Under the pieces are notes generated by a model. That model made no database searches, was not told the DNA's origin, and saw nothing but the letters and a program-made list of their open reading frames with translations. Both the position numbers and the translations under genes were made by a program. From the NCBI RefSeq assembly GCF_013376475.1, contig NZ_CP045508.1, forward strand, positions 865,501 to 929,500: a stretch of DNA of 64,000 bases, in the 5' to 3' direction. This document shows, one piece after another, positions 36,135-44,339 of the stretch (the stretch's first letter is position 1; the number at the start of each line of letters is the position of its first letter). This stretch comes from Desulfolutivibrio sulfoxidireducens (GTDB taxonomy: Bacteria; Desulfobacterota; Desulfovibrionia; Desulfovibrionales; Desulfovibrionaceae).

Positions 36135-37793
36135 TTAGAACTTGTACTGCAACCCCAGGGCCACGCGCCAGGCGTCGGAGGCCTTGTTGACCAGGCGCGA
36201 GCCCCACACGCTCTTCTGGAAGGAGCCGTGGGCGTAGCCGGTCTCGAGGATGGCAGCCAGGTTCTCGTAGATCATGTACTTGTGATCGAAGTTCACGCCG
36301 ATCACGTACTCCTCGACCGTCAGGTCGCGGCCCATGGCGAACAGGCCGTTGGAGGAGTAGCTCGGGTAGGAGTAGTCGACACCGTAGTAGGCCGGGGTGA
36401 CGCTCGCGCCGGTCATGGCCACGGCGGTGGCGTTGTTTAAGATCTGCACGTAGCTCAGGTTCGTGGCCCGGATGGCCTTGGACGAGTTGGTACCCTGCAC
36501 ATAGGCCACGGTGATGCGATGGGTCAGCTTTTCGATGAAGGAGATGTCCTTCAAGGAAGCGCCGATACCCCAGGTGCCCACCGGGTTCATGTACATGTTG
36601 CTGTCGGCGCCCAGTTCCTGTCCGCCGTCGAACAGGAAGGAGGTGCCGGCGTTCCAACCGGGAACGGTGTAGGGCATGCGCTCGCTGCCGTTGGTCCAGG
36701 AACCGTCCTCACCGGTGCTCCACCAGCCGAACACGGACGGGGTCAGCACGTCCCAGCCGGTGTACTCGATGGCCGCGTCGATGAACCAGCCGTGACGCTG
36801 GCTGGACTTGCGGTCGCTCATGGCGCCCTGGCCGTAGATCACGTCGGCGTAGAACTTGATGGGATCAAGCGCGTCGACTTCGATCGCGCCGCCGAGCCAC
36901 CAGTAGGTGTTCTGGTTGTTTTCCCACATGCTCTTCTTGTTGATGGCCTGGGCGGCCTGGGCAAAGGCCTGGGTGTACGCGGCCTGCTGGGAGGCCGGAA
37001 TCAGACCGGCGGCCACGGCGGCGTTGTAGGTTTGAAGGTTCTCGGCGTACTGGGTGTTGGCCCAGGCGCCCCACAGGCCGTTGGAGCCGGCGCTGGTCAG
37101 GTTCGCGGCGACCAGGCTGTCGTAGCCGGCGTCACGTCCGCCGATGCCGATAGCGGTCCACGGGGTGACGCTGAAGCCGTCCAGGGTGATGGGCAGGGCC
37201 ATGAAAAACAGGTCCAGCTCATCGGCGACCTGGGTGGTGGAGCCATCCCACTGGCCGTCGTCGTAGAACCGGCTGTAACCGACCAACAGGCTCAGGGTGT
37301 CGGGGATCAGCGGGGCGGTGATCACGATGGCGGCGGCTTCGGAGTCGAAGACCAGGCCGCCGTCGAAGTAGCCGCTCTGGGGCAGGGCCAGGGGCTGACG
37401 GCCCACGGTGAACTCGATGTCGGTATCCGGCCACTTGAACTGCAAAAAGGCCTGATAGACGTCGATGGACACGGCCGGGGCGTCGGCGGTCAGGGTGCCG
37501 CGACCCCACCACTGGTTGTTCACGCGGATGCCCAAGCGGAACTTCAGGGCCTCGTTGGCCACGAAGTCGGTGCGCAGGCGGAACCGCTGGTTGACGCCGA
37601 AGCTGTCTTCGGTCTGGGAGCCGGCGGATGATCCGCCATTGAATTCATTGGACCACCCGGTGAAGTTGCGGCCGCTCCACCAGTTGCCATAGACACGGAA
37701 GTCACCAGTCATCTTCACTTCGGTGGCCGCCTGGGCGCTGGCGAAGCAGCCCAGGACCAAAATGGCCGCCAAAGCAAGGGTCAAACGCTTCAT
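36135..37793 (-). CDS. Outer-membrane porin, tandem copy 1
   Basis: A 552-residue beta-barrel protein. A 22-residue signal peptide (ILVLGCFASAQA) is followed by alternating amphipathic strands rich in Tyr, Trp and Gly, and the last residue is Phe (GLQYKF), the usual mark of BamA-dependent barrels. It belongs to a porin family common in Desulfovibrio. All three tandem copies are exactly 552 residues; this one differs most, at about residues 225-290 and near residue 460 (loops likely facing outside). The ATG at 37791-37793 follows GGAGGAAGG. It has its own promoter (37903-37931) and terminator. Confidence 0.9.
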   Translation of the reverse strand: MKRLTLALAAILVLGCFASAQAATEVKMTGDFRVYGNWWSGRNFTGWSNEFNGGSSAGSQTEDSFGVNQRFRLRTDFVANEALKFRLGIRVNNQWWGRGTLTADAPAVSIDVYQAFLQFKWPDTDIEFTVGRQPLALPQSGYFDGGLVFDSEAAAIVITAPLIPDTLSLLVGYSRFYDDGQWDGSTTQVADELDLFFMALPITLDGFSVTPWTAIGIGGRDAGYDSLVAANLTSAGSNGLWGAWANTQYAENLQTYNAAVAAGLIPASQQAAYTQAFAQAAQAINKKSMWENNQNTYWWLGGAIEVDALDPIKFYADVIYGQGAMSDRKSSQRHGWFIDAAIEYTGWDVLTPSVFGWWSTGEDGSWTNGSERMPYTVPGWNAGTSFLFDGGQELGADSNMYMNPVGTWGIGASLKDISFIEKLTHRITVAYVQGTNSSKAIRATNLSYVQILNNATAVAMTGASVTPAYYGVDYSYPSYSSNGLFAMGRDLTVEEYVIGVNFDHKYMIYENLAAILETGYAHGSFQKSVWGSRLVNKASDAWRVALGLQYKF

Positions 37794-37902
37794 AATCCTT
37801 CCTCCGTAGTACTGCTGCATACCGGTTACCAATGCCTCGGCATCCGCTTCGATCATACCGCAGTCAAAAACCACCGGGTTGATCTCACGTATGCTTGAGG
37901 TC

Positions 37903-37931
37903 CTTCTACTCGAGGCCGGATGCATTGGCAA
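37903..37931 (-). promoter_or_regulatory. Promoter of porin gene 1
   Basis: On the minus strand TTGCCA (37931-37926), 17-base spacer, TAGAAG (37908-37903). The same position and 17-base spacing are seen before the other two porins. An AT-rich palindromic site lies upstream at 37958-37976. Confidence 0.6.
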
Positions 37932-37949
37932 GGGGAAAATGAGGTTTTT

Positions 37950-37980
37950 TTGACGCGGGTTAAAAATTTTTTACGGTACA
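37950..37980. promoter_or_regulatory. AT-rich palindromic upstream site, porin 1
   Basis: TTGACGCGGG followed by a TTAAAAATTTTTTA near-palindrome and ACGGTACA, about 27 bp upstream of the -35. Conserved in all three porin units; a regulator site or UP-like element. Confidence 0.5.
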
Positions 37981-38141
37981 AAAAATTGAATCCCGGTTGG
38001 TTCACAAAATAACAAATCGATATGGTTGATTTTCACGGATGCGTGCGGGCCGCGGGCGGGAAGAGCCTTTCAGGGCCGCTCGCCAGGGTGGGTTCACGCG
38101 TCCGGGGCGGCCGGCCGGGAGGCACGGGATGCGAAGTTGCA

Positions 38142-38172
38142 AAAAAAAGGCCGGGACCCGAAGGTCCCGGCC
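38142..38172 (-). terminator. Intrinsic terminator of porin gene 2
   Basis: GGCCGGGACC (38149-38158) and GGTCCCGGCC (38163-38172) with a T-run on the minus strand. Confidence 0.88.
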
Positions 38173-38202
38173 AGGCATTGGCGTATCCGGAGAGCGAATC
38201 CT

Positions 38203-39861
38203 TTAGAACTTGTACTGCAGACCCAGGGCCACGCGCCAGGCGTCGGCGGCCTTTTCGGTCAGACGCGGTCCCCACACGCTCTTCTGGAAGGAGCCGTGGG
38301 CATAGCCGGTCTCGAGGATGGCAGCCAGGTTCTCGTAGATCATGTACTTGTGGTCGAAGCTCACGCCGATCACATACTCCTCGACCGTCAGGTCGCGGCC
38401 CATGCCGAACAGGCCGTTGGAGGCGTAGCTCGGGTAGGAGTAGTCCACGCCGTACCAGGCGGCCTGGTTCCAGGCGCCGGTCATGTACACGGCGGTGGGG
38501 TTGGCGGCGACAAGCACGTTGGTCCAGTTGGTGGCCCGGATGGCCTTGGACGAGTTGGTTCCCTGCACATAGGCCACGGTGATGCGATGGGTCAGCTTCT
38601 CGACAAAGGAGATGTCCTTCAGGGAGATGCCCAGACCCCAGGTGCCCACCGGGTTTATGTACATGTTGCTGTCGGCGCCCAGCTCCTGTCCGCCGTCGAA
38701 CAGGAAGGAGGTGCCGCCGTTCCAGGAGGGAACGGTGTAGGGCATGCGCTCGCTGCCGTTGCTCCAGGAACCGTCTTCACCAGTGCTCCACCAGCCGAAG
38801 ATGGACGGGGTCAGCACGTCCCAGCCGGTGTACTCGATGGCCGCGTCGATGAACCAGCCGTGACGCTGGCTGGACTTGCGGTCGTTCATGGCGCCCTGTC
38901 CGTAGATCACGTCGGCGTAGAACTTGACGGGATCGAGGGCGTCGACTTCAATCGCGCCGCCGAGCCACCAGTAGGTGTTCTGGTTGTTTTCCCACATGGC
39001 CTTCTTGTTGATGGCCTGGGCAGCCTGGTTGAAGTTCTGGACGTACGCGGCCTGGGCGGCGACCGGAACCAGACCGGCGGCCACGGCGGCGTTGTACGTG
39101 GCCAAGTTGTCGGCCAGGGTCGTGGCGGCCCAGGTGCCCCACATGCCGTTGGAGCCGGCGCTGGTCAGGTTCGCGGCGACCAGGCCGTCGTAGTTGGCGC
39201 TGCGGCCGCCGATGCCAATGGCCGTCCACGGGGTGATGCTGAAGCCTTCCAGGGTGACGGGCAGGGCCAGGAAGAACAGATCCAGCTCATCGCCCACCTG
39301 GGTGGTGGTGGCGTCCCACTGGCCGCGGTCATAGAACCGGCTGTAACCGACCAACAGGCTCAGGGTGTCGGGGATCAGCGGGGCGGTGATCACGATGGCG
39401 GCGGCTTCGGAGTCGAAGACCAGGCCGCCGTCGAAGTAGCCGCTCTGGGGCAGGGCCAGGGGCTGACGGCCCACGGTGAACTCGATGTCGGTATCCGGCC
39501 ACTTGAACTGCAAGAAGGCCTGATAGACGTCGATGGACACGGCCGGGGCGTCGGCGGTCAGGGTGCCGTTACCCCACCACTGGTTGTTCACGCGGATGCC
39601 CAAGCGGAACTTCAGGGCCTCGTTGGCCACGAAGTCGGTGCGCAGGCGGAAGCGCTGGTTGACGCCGAAGTTGTCCTCGGTGCGGGTTCCGGCGGGGACA
39701 CCACCGTTGAATTCATTCGCCCACCCGGTGAAGTTGCGGCCGCTCCACCAGTTGCCATAGACACGGAAATCACCGGTCATCTTCACTTCGGTGGCCGCCT
39801 GGGCGCTGGCGAAGCAGCCCAGGACCAAAATGGCCGCCAAAGCGAGGGTCAAACGCTTCAT
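38203..39861 (-). CDS. Outer-membrane porin, tandem copy 2
   Basis: A 552-residue barrel with the same signal peptide, strand pattern and C-terminal GLQYKF as its neighbours. It is closest to copy 3: both share TGAWNQAAWYGVDY and WGPRLTEKA where copy 1 differs. Main variation is again at residues about 225-290. The ATG at 39859-39861 follows ATGGAGGAAGGAAC. Its leader folds into a three-way junction shared with copy 3 (39907-39959), and the promoter lies at 39968-39996. Function is presumably diffusion of anions or small substrates; specificity unknown. Confidence 0.9.
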   Translation of the reverse strand: MKRLTLALAAILVLGCFASAQAATEVKMTGDFRVYGNWWSGRNFTGWANEFNGGVPAGTRTEDNFGVNQRFRLRTDFVANEALKFRLGIRVNNQWWGNGTLTADAPAVSIDVYQAFLQFKWPDTDIEFTVGRQPLALPQSGYFDGGLVFDSEAAAIVITAPLIPDTLSLLVGYSRFYDRGQWDATTTQVGDELDLFFLALPVTLEGFSITPWTAIGIGGRSANYDGLVAANLTSAGSNGMWGTWAATTLADNLATYNAAVAAGLVPVAAQAAYVQNFNQAAQAINKKAMWENNQNTYWWLGGAIEVDALDPVKFYADVIYGQGAMNDRKSSQRHGWFIDAAIEYTGWDVLTPSIFGWWSTGEDGSWSNGSERMPYTVPSWNGGTSFLFDGGQELGADSNMYINPVGTWGLGISLKDISFVEKLTHRITVAYVQGTNSSKAIRATNWTNVLVAANPTAVYMTGAWNQAAWYGVDYSYPSYASNGLFGMGRDLTVEEYVIGVSFDHKYMIYENLAAILETGYAHGSFQKSVWGPRLTEKAADAWRVALGLQYKF

Positions 39862-39906
39862 GTTCCTTCCTCCATGTTTTGGATCCATCCCGGTTGCCAA
39901 TGCCTC

Positions 39907-39959
39907 GCATTCGCCTGGATCGAGTCCAGGTCCGGGGTCGCCCCCGGTCCCTCGAATGC
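39907..39959 (-). promoter_or_regulatory. Structured 5' leader of porin 2 (three-way junction)
   Basis: Outer stem GCATTCG (39907-39913) with CGAATGC (39953-39959); arm 1 CCTGGA/TCCAGG (39914-39930); arm 2 CCGGGG/CCCCGG (39932-39947). By the promoter position the transcript would start at about 39961, so the fold sits at the very 5' end of the mRNA. Confidence 0.6.
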
Positions 39960-39967
39960 TGGTGCAA

Positions 39968-39996
39968 GTTTTATTGCACACCAAAGGGGATTGCAA
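39968..39996 (-). promoter_or_regulatory. Promoter of porin gene 2
   Basis: On the minus strand TTGCAA (39996-39991), 17-base spacer, TAAAAC (39973-39968). Confidence 0.6.
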
Positions 39997-40014
39997 GGGG
40001 AAAAGAGGGTTTTT

Positions 40015-40042
40015 TTGACGCTGGTAAAAAAAACTTTACGGT
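40015..40042. promoter_or_regulatory. AT-rich palindromic upstream site, porin 2
   Basis: TTGACGCTGGTAAAAA then ACTTTACGGT; equivalent to the sites at 37950 and 42011, about 26 bp upstream of the -35. Confidence 0.5.
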
Positions 40043-40139
40043 GAAAATTCTTGAATTTTTGCACATCCCTTTCGTTCGAACAGGCTATTTTCCGAATGCC
40101 CAGCCGGCGATGGCCGGATTGGATGCGGCGCGGAGCGAA

Positions 40140-40168
40140 AAAAAGGCCGGGACCCGAAGGTCCCGGCC
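40140..40168 (-). terminator. Intrinsic terminator of porin gene 3
   Basis: GGCCGGGACC (40145-40154) and GGTCCCGGCC (40159-40168), T-run on the minus strand. Confidence 0.88.
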
Positions 40169-40198
40169 AGGGCATTGGCGGGTACGGTTACGCGTCCG

Positions 40199-41857
40199 TT
40201 AGAACTTGTACTGCAGACCCAGGGCCACGCGCCAAGCGTCGGAGGCCTTTTCGGTCAGACGCGGTCCCCACACGCTCTTCTGGAAGGAGCCGTGGGCATA
40301 GCCGGTCTCAAGGATGGCAGCCAGGTTCTCATAGATCATGTACTTGTGGTCGAAGCTCACGCCGATCACGTACTCTTCGACGGTCAGGTCGCGGCCCATG
40401 GTGAACAGGCCGTTGGAGCCGTAGCTGGGGTAGTTGTAGTCCACACCGTACCAGGCGGCCTGGTTCCAGGCGCCGGTCATGTACACGGCGGTCGGGAAGG
40501 CGGTGACCAGCGGGTTGGTCCAGTTCATGGCCCGGAAGGCCTTGGAGGAGTTGGTGCCCTGGGTGTACACGACGGTGATGCGATGGGTCAGCTTCTCGAT
40601 GAAGGAGATGTCCTGCAGGGAGACGCCGATGCCCCAGGTGCCCACCGGGTTCATGTACATGTTGCTGTCCGCGCCCAGTTCCTGTCCGCCGTCGAACAGG
40701 AAGGAGGTGCCGCCGTTCCAGGAGGAGAAGGTGTAGGGCATACGCTCGCTGCCGTTGCTCCAGGAACCGTCTTCACCAGTGCTCCACCAGCCGAAGATGG
40801 ACGGGGTCAGCACGTCCCAGCCGGTGTACTCGATGGCCGCGTCGATGAACCAGCCGTGACGCTGGCTGGACTTGCGGTCGCTCATGGCGCCCTGTCCGTA
40901 CATCACGTCGGCGTAGAACTTGATGGGATCGAGGGCGTCGACTTCAATCGCGCCGCCGAGCCACCAGTAGGTGTTCTGGTTGTTGTCCCACAGGGCCTTC
41001 TTGGCGATGGCCTGGCCAGCCTGGTTGAAGCCCTGGATATACATGGGCTGCATGGCCACCGGGATGAGACCGGCGCCAACGGCGGCGTTGTACGCCGCGA
41101 CGTTGTCGGCCAGGTTCGCGGCGGCCCATCTGCCCCACATGCCGTTGGAACCGGCGCTGGTCAGGTTCCAGGCGATCTCGTTGGCGTAGGCGGCGCTGCG
41201 GCCACCGATGCCAAGGGCCGTCCACGGGGTGATGCTGAAGCCGTCCAGGGTGATGGGCAGGGCCAGGAAGAACAGATCCAGCTCGTCGCCCACCTGGGTG
41301 GTGGTGGCATCCCACTGGCCGCGGTCATAGAACCTGCTGTAGCCGACCATCAGGCTCAGGGTGTCGGGGATCAGCGGGGCGGTGATCACGATGGCGGCGG
41401 TCTCGGAGTCGAAGATCAGGCTGCCGTCAAAGTAGCCGCTCTGGGGGAACGCCAGGGGCTGACGACCCACGGTGAACTCGATGTCGGTATCCGGCCACTT
41501 GAACTGCAAAAAGGCCTGATAGACGTCGATGGACACGGCCGGGGCGTCGGCGGTCAGGGTGCCGTTACCCCACCACTGGTTGTTCACGCGGATGCCCAAG
41601 CGGAACTTCAGGGCCTCGTTGGCCACAAAGTCGGTGCGCAGGCGGAAGCGCTGGTTGATGCCGAAGTTGTCCTCGGTGCGGGTTCCGGCGGCGACACCAC
41701 CGTTGAATTCATTCGCCCACCCGGTGAAGTTGCGGCCGCTCCACCAGTTGCCATAGACACGGAAGTCACCGGTCATCTTCACTTCGGTGGCCGCCTGGGC
41801 GCTGGCGAAACAGCCCAGGACCAAAATGGCCGCCAAAGCAAGAGTCAAACGTTTCAT
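40199..41857 (-). CDS. Outer-membrane porin, tandem copy 3
   Basis: A 552-residue barrel with a signal peptide identical to that of copies 1 and 2 and C-terminal GLQYKF. Conserved blocks such as GDFRVYGNWWSGRNFTG and WWLGGAIEVDALDP are identical in all copies, whereas the about 65-residue segment after residue 225 has changed. The ATG at 41855-41857 follows ATGGAGGAAGGAACG. It has its own promoter, three-way-junction leader and palindromic upstream site. It is the first porin of the row and lies behind recJ on the same strand. Confidence 0.9.
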   Translation of the reverse strand: MKRLTLALAAILVLGCFASAQAATEVKMTGDFRVYGNWWSGRNFTGWANEFNGGVAAGTRTEDNFGINQRFRLRTDFVANEALKFRLGIRVNNQWWGNGTLTADAPAVSIDVYQAFLQFKWPDTDIEFTVGRQPLAFPQSGYFDGSLIFDSETAAIVITAPLIPDTLSLMVGYSRFYDRGQWDATTTQVGDELDLFFLALPITLDGFSITPWTALGIGGRSAAYANEIAWNLTSAGSNGMWGRWAAANLADNVAAYNAAVGAGLIPVAMQPMYIQGFNQAGQAIAKKALWDNNQNTYWWLGGAIEVDALDPIKFYADVMYGQGAMSDRKSSQRHGWFIDAAIEYTGWDVLTPSIFGWWSTGEDGSWSNGSERMPYTFSSWNGGTSFLFDGGQELGADSNMYMNPVGTWGIGVSLQDISFIEKLTHRITVVYTQGTNSSKAFRAMNWTNPLVTAFPTAVYMTGAWNQAAWYGVDYNYPSYGSNGLFTMGRDLTVEEYVIGVSFDHKYMIYENLAAILETGYAHGSFQKSVWGPRLTEKASDAWRVALGLQYKF

Positions 41858-41901
41858 CGTTCCTTCCTCCATGTTGCGGTTCGAACCGACTGCCAATGCC
41901 C

Positions 41902-41954
41902 GCATTCGCCTGGAGCGAGTCCAGGCCCGGAGTCGCCTCCGGTCCCTCGAATGC
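41902..41954 (-). promoter_or_regulatory. Structured 5' leader of porin 3 (three-way junction)
   Basis: Outer stem GCATTCG (41902-41908)/CGAATGC (41948-41954); arm 1 CCTGGA/TCCAGG (41909-41925); arm 2 CCGGAG/CTCCGG (41927-41942). Compared with porin 2, one G-C pair in arm 2 has become A-T, so pairing is kept. Confidence 0.6.
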
Positions 41955-41962
41955 TGATTTTT

Positions 41963-41991
41963 CGTATATTTGCCCGCAAGAAATTTTGCAA
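41963..41991 (-). promoter_or_regulatory. Promoter of porin gene 3
   Basis: On the minus strand TTGCAA (41991-41986), 17-base spacer, TATACG (41968-41963); transcript start expected near 41956. Confidence 0.65.
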
Positions 41992-42010
41992 CAGAAATAC
42001 GACCATTTTC

Positions 42011-42040
42011 TTGACGTCGGTAAAAATATTTTTACGATAT
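42011..42040. promoter_or_regulatory. AT-rich palindromic upstream site, porin 3
   Basis: TTGACGTCG followed by the perfect 16-base palindrome GTAAAAATATTTTTAC (42020-42035). It lies 29 bp upstream of the -35. The rest of the gap up to recJ is AT-rich without a gene. Confidence 0.55.
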
Positions 42041-42233
42041 ACAAAAATGGCATGGGGTCTGTTTTACAAAATTGTGCATGATAAAATACAGTTCTTGAGA
42101 CAGCAGGCGGGGAGTGTTGTTTTGGGAATATATGGATTTGAGAGTCATTATCATAATAATGCGAGCCAGAAACTTCTCCTGGCATTTTTCAAACACACAT
42201 GTACGGGATGCGATGATGGGCCTCGAAACGCAG

Positions 42234-42254
42234 GACCCCGGCACTGCCGGGGTC
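42234..42254. terminator. Hairpin behind recJ
   Basis: GACCCCGGC (42234-42242) and GCCGGGGTC (42246-42254), loop ACT. No T-tract follows, so termination is only suggested. Confidence 0.45.
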
Positions 42255-42281
42255 TCGCGTCCTGAATGGATCGTTTTGCGG

Positions 42282-43997
42282 CTATGTGGCGGCCCTCGTC
42301 TCCACCATCTTGATGTCCTTCAGGCGAAGCTCGATCTTCGGCAGGCCGTCGTAGGCGTCGAGCCGGGGCGTGAAGGCCACCCGCATCGGGCGACCCACCA
42401 CGGCGTCCGGGACCTCCCCGGCCATGCGCCAGCCTGTGCACCGAAGCGTCAGACCCGCCGCGTCGTCGCGCAACGTCATCCGCACATTGTCCCCGGATCC
42501 GCCAAATGTCCGACGGGAGAGGGCCACCACCGGCGGCGAGGAAAACAGCGGTTCGGGATTGGACGGGCCAAACGGCTGCAAAAGCTCGATCTCCCGGACC
42601 AGCGGGGCGCTTATGGCCGCAAAGCCAAGCTCCCCGTCAAGCCGCAGCACCGGCGCAATGGGCGCGGCGCCGATGCGTCGCACCACGGCCGCCTCGAATC
42701 CCTGGCAAAGTTCCCCGAGCCTGCCCACCGCGAGGGAAAATCCCGCCGCCTGGCGGTGTCCGCCGAACTTCACGAAAAGGTCCGCGAGATCCGTCAGGGC
42801 CTCGTGCAGGTCCAAGGCGGAGATGCTCCGCCCCGAGCCCTTGAGCAGGCCGCCTTCCTCGGTGACGATCAGCGTGGGCTTGTGCGTGGCCTCAACGATG
42901 CGCGAGGCCACGATGCCGATGATCCCCGAATGCCAGCCCGGCGAAAACAGGGTCAGGGCGGCCTGCCCGGCCTGCTTTTCGGCCTGGGCCATGGCCTCTT
43001 CCTGGATGCGGCCCTCCTCCTGGCGGCGCAGGGCGTTCTCCTGATCCAGAAAGGCCGCCAAGGGCCGGGCCGTGTCCACATCCGGGGCCAGAAGCAGGTC
43101 CAGGGCCGCCTCCGCCCGGCCCATGCGCCCGGCCGCGTTGATGCGCGGGGCCAGGCCGAACACCACCTGGCCGGAACCGATGGGCGAGCGCGGCGCGTGG
43201 CCGCACGTCTCCCGAAGCGCGAACACCCCCGGACGGTCGGACTGGGACAATACCAACAGACCGTTTTTGACCAGAATCCGATTCTGGCCCACCAGCGGCA
43301 CCACATCGGCCAGGGTCCCCAGGGCCACCAGATCGAGCAGGCGGCGCACGTCGCAGGGCGTGCCCGGCAGCATCCGGTTGAGCGCCGCCGCCAGAAAAAA
43401 GGCCACCCCCACCCCGGCCAGATCCCGGCCGGCATTGTCCGCCAGCCTGGGATCGCACATCGCGTCCGCCGGCGGCAGATCGGGACCGGGCAGATGATGG
43501 TCCGTGACCACCACCGCCATGCCCAGTTCCCTGGCCCTGGCCACCTCGGCCACATTGGTGATGCCGCAGTCCACCGTCACCAAAACGCCGGCCCCGGCCT
43601 CGGCCAGACGCTCCACGCCACGAACGTTCAGGCCGTATCCCTCCTCCAGACGGTTCGGGATGCGCCAAAGGGCCGTGATCCCCCGCTGTCGGAAAAAATC
43701 CAGCAAAAGCGCGGTGGCCGTCACCCCGTCCACGTCGTAGTCGCCCCAGACCGCGACCGTTTTTCCCCTGGCCAGGCCGGCGGCGACCACCTCGGCCGCC
43801 CTGGTCAGCCCGGGTATCTCCTCCGGCCGCATCAGGTGTCGCAACCCCGGCGACAAAAAGACGTCCATCTCCTCGACGGTTGCAAGCCCCCGGCTTTGCA
43901 GCAGCCCCACTACCAGATCCGAAACCCCCAACCGGGATCCCAGGCCGTCTCCGTGCCCAAAAGCGGCACGCGACATCCATTCCCTGCGTTTGCACAT
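42282..43997 (-). CDS. recJ: Single-stranded-DNA-specific exonuclease RecJ
   Basis: A 571-residue 5'-3' exonuclease for recombination and mismatch repair in the cytoplasm; E. coli RecJ has 577. DHH-family motifs are present: WGDYDVDGVTATALL, VTVDCGIT, VVVTDHHLPG (the DHH triad), and the DHHA1 motif FVKFGGHRQAAGFSL with GRSISALDL. GLAPRINAAGRMG is also typical. The ATG at 43995-43997 has AGGGG seven bases upstream; ATGs at 44003 and 43976 are alternatives. It lies 342 bases downstream of the HDOD gene on the same strand, across a palindrome array. Confidence 0.95.
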   Translation of the reverse strand: MCKRREWMSRAAFGHGDGLGSRLGVSDLVVGLLQSRGLATVEEMDVFLSPGLRHLMRPEEIPGLTRAAEVVAAGLARGKTVAVWGDYDVDGVTATALLLDFFRQRGITALWRIPNRLEEGYGLNVRGVERLAEAGAGVLVTVDCGITNVAEVARARELGMAVVVTDHHLPGPDLPPADAMCDPRLADNAGRDLAGVGVAFFLAAALNRMLPGTPCDVRRLLDLVALGTLADVVPLVGQNRILVKNGLLVLSQSDRPGVFALRETCGHAPRSPIGSGQVVFGLAPRINAAGRMGRAEAALDLLLAPDVDTARPLAAFLDQENALRRQEEGRIQEEAMAQAEKQAGQAALTLFSPGWHSGIIGIVASRIVEATHKPTLIVTEEGGLLKGSGRSISALDLHEALTDLADLFVKFGGHRQAAGFSLAVGRLGELCQGFEAAVVRRIGAAPIAPVLRLDGELGFAAISAPLVREIELLQPFGPSNPEPLFSSPPVVALSRRTFGGSGDNVRMTLRDDAAGLTLRCTGWRMAGEVPDAVVGRPMRVAFTPRLDAYDGLPKIELRLKDIKMVETRAAT

Positions 43998-44042
43998 GTT
44001 CATGCCCCTACATTGGCCAACCTGATCCAGAAAAGCAACCCG

Positions 44043-44325
44043 CGGCGGGGCTGCCGCCCCGAACCCCGCCCGGGGGGAATCATTCCCCCCGGACCCCGGA
44101 CTCCGGTGGGTTTTGTCCCGGAGCAAAGCGCCGGGACAAAACCCACCGGAAAGCATGGGGGACGGAGGCAATCATGTCCGCCGGCAGGGGCCATGGGGCC
44201 AGGCAACGCTGATTTCGCCGGCGGGGATTGACCCGGCGCGAAGCGGCGGGTCAATCCCCGCCGGCGTGTCAGGGGTGCGGGGGCATGATGCCCCCGCCGG
44301 GGGCGTGGGGGCGGCGCCCCCGCAT
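44043..44325. repeat. Composite palindrome array, inverted relative to 34247-34557
   Basis: Hairpin CGGGGC/GCCCCG near 44046-44061; 11-1-11 palindrome with arms CCGGGGGGAAT (44070-44092); 23-bp hairpin with loop AAA and one mismatch (44102-44150); 24-bp hairpin with loop GAA and one mismatch (44216-44266); 9-1-9 palindrome (44278-44296); GGGGGC/GCCCCC hairpin near 44307-44321. It fills the gap between the HDOD gene and recJ; no gene seen inside. Confidence 0.88.
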
Positions 44326-44339
44326 CCGGGTCCGGCGTC

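Noticed and set aside
42145-42165. Fur box (CATTATCATAATAATG) upstream of porin 3
   Set aside because: Only a partial match to the Fur consensus, too far from the promoter, and not present in the other porin units.
38026-42265. Very long plus-strand open frames opposite the porins and leaders
   Set aside because: They are antisense shadows of GC-rich genes, rich in Gly/Val/His, without ribosome sites.
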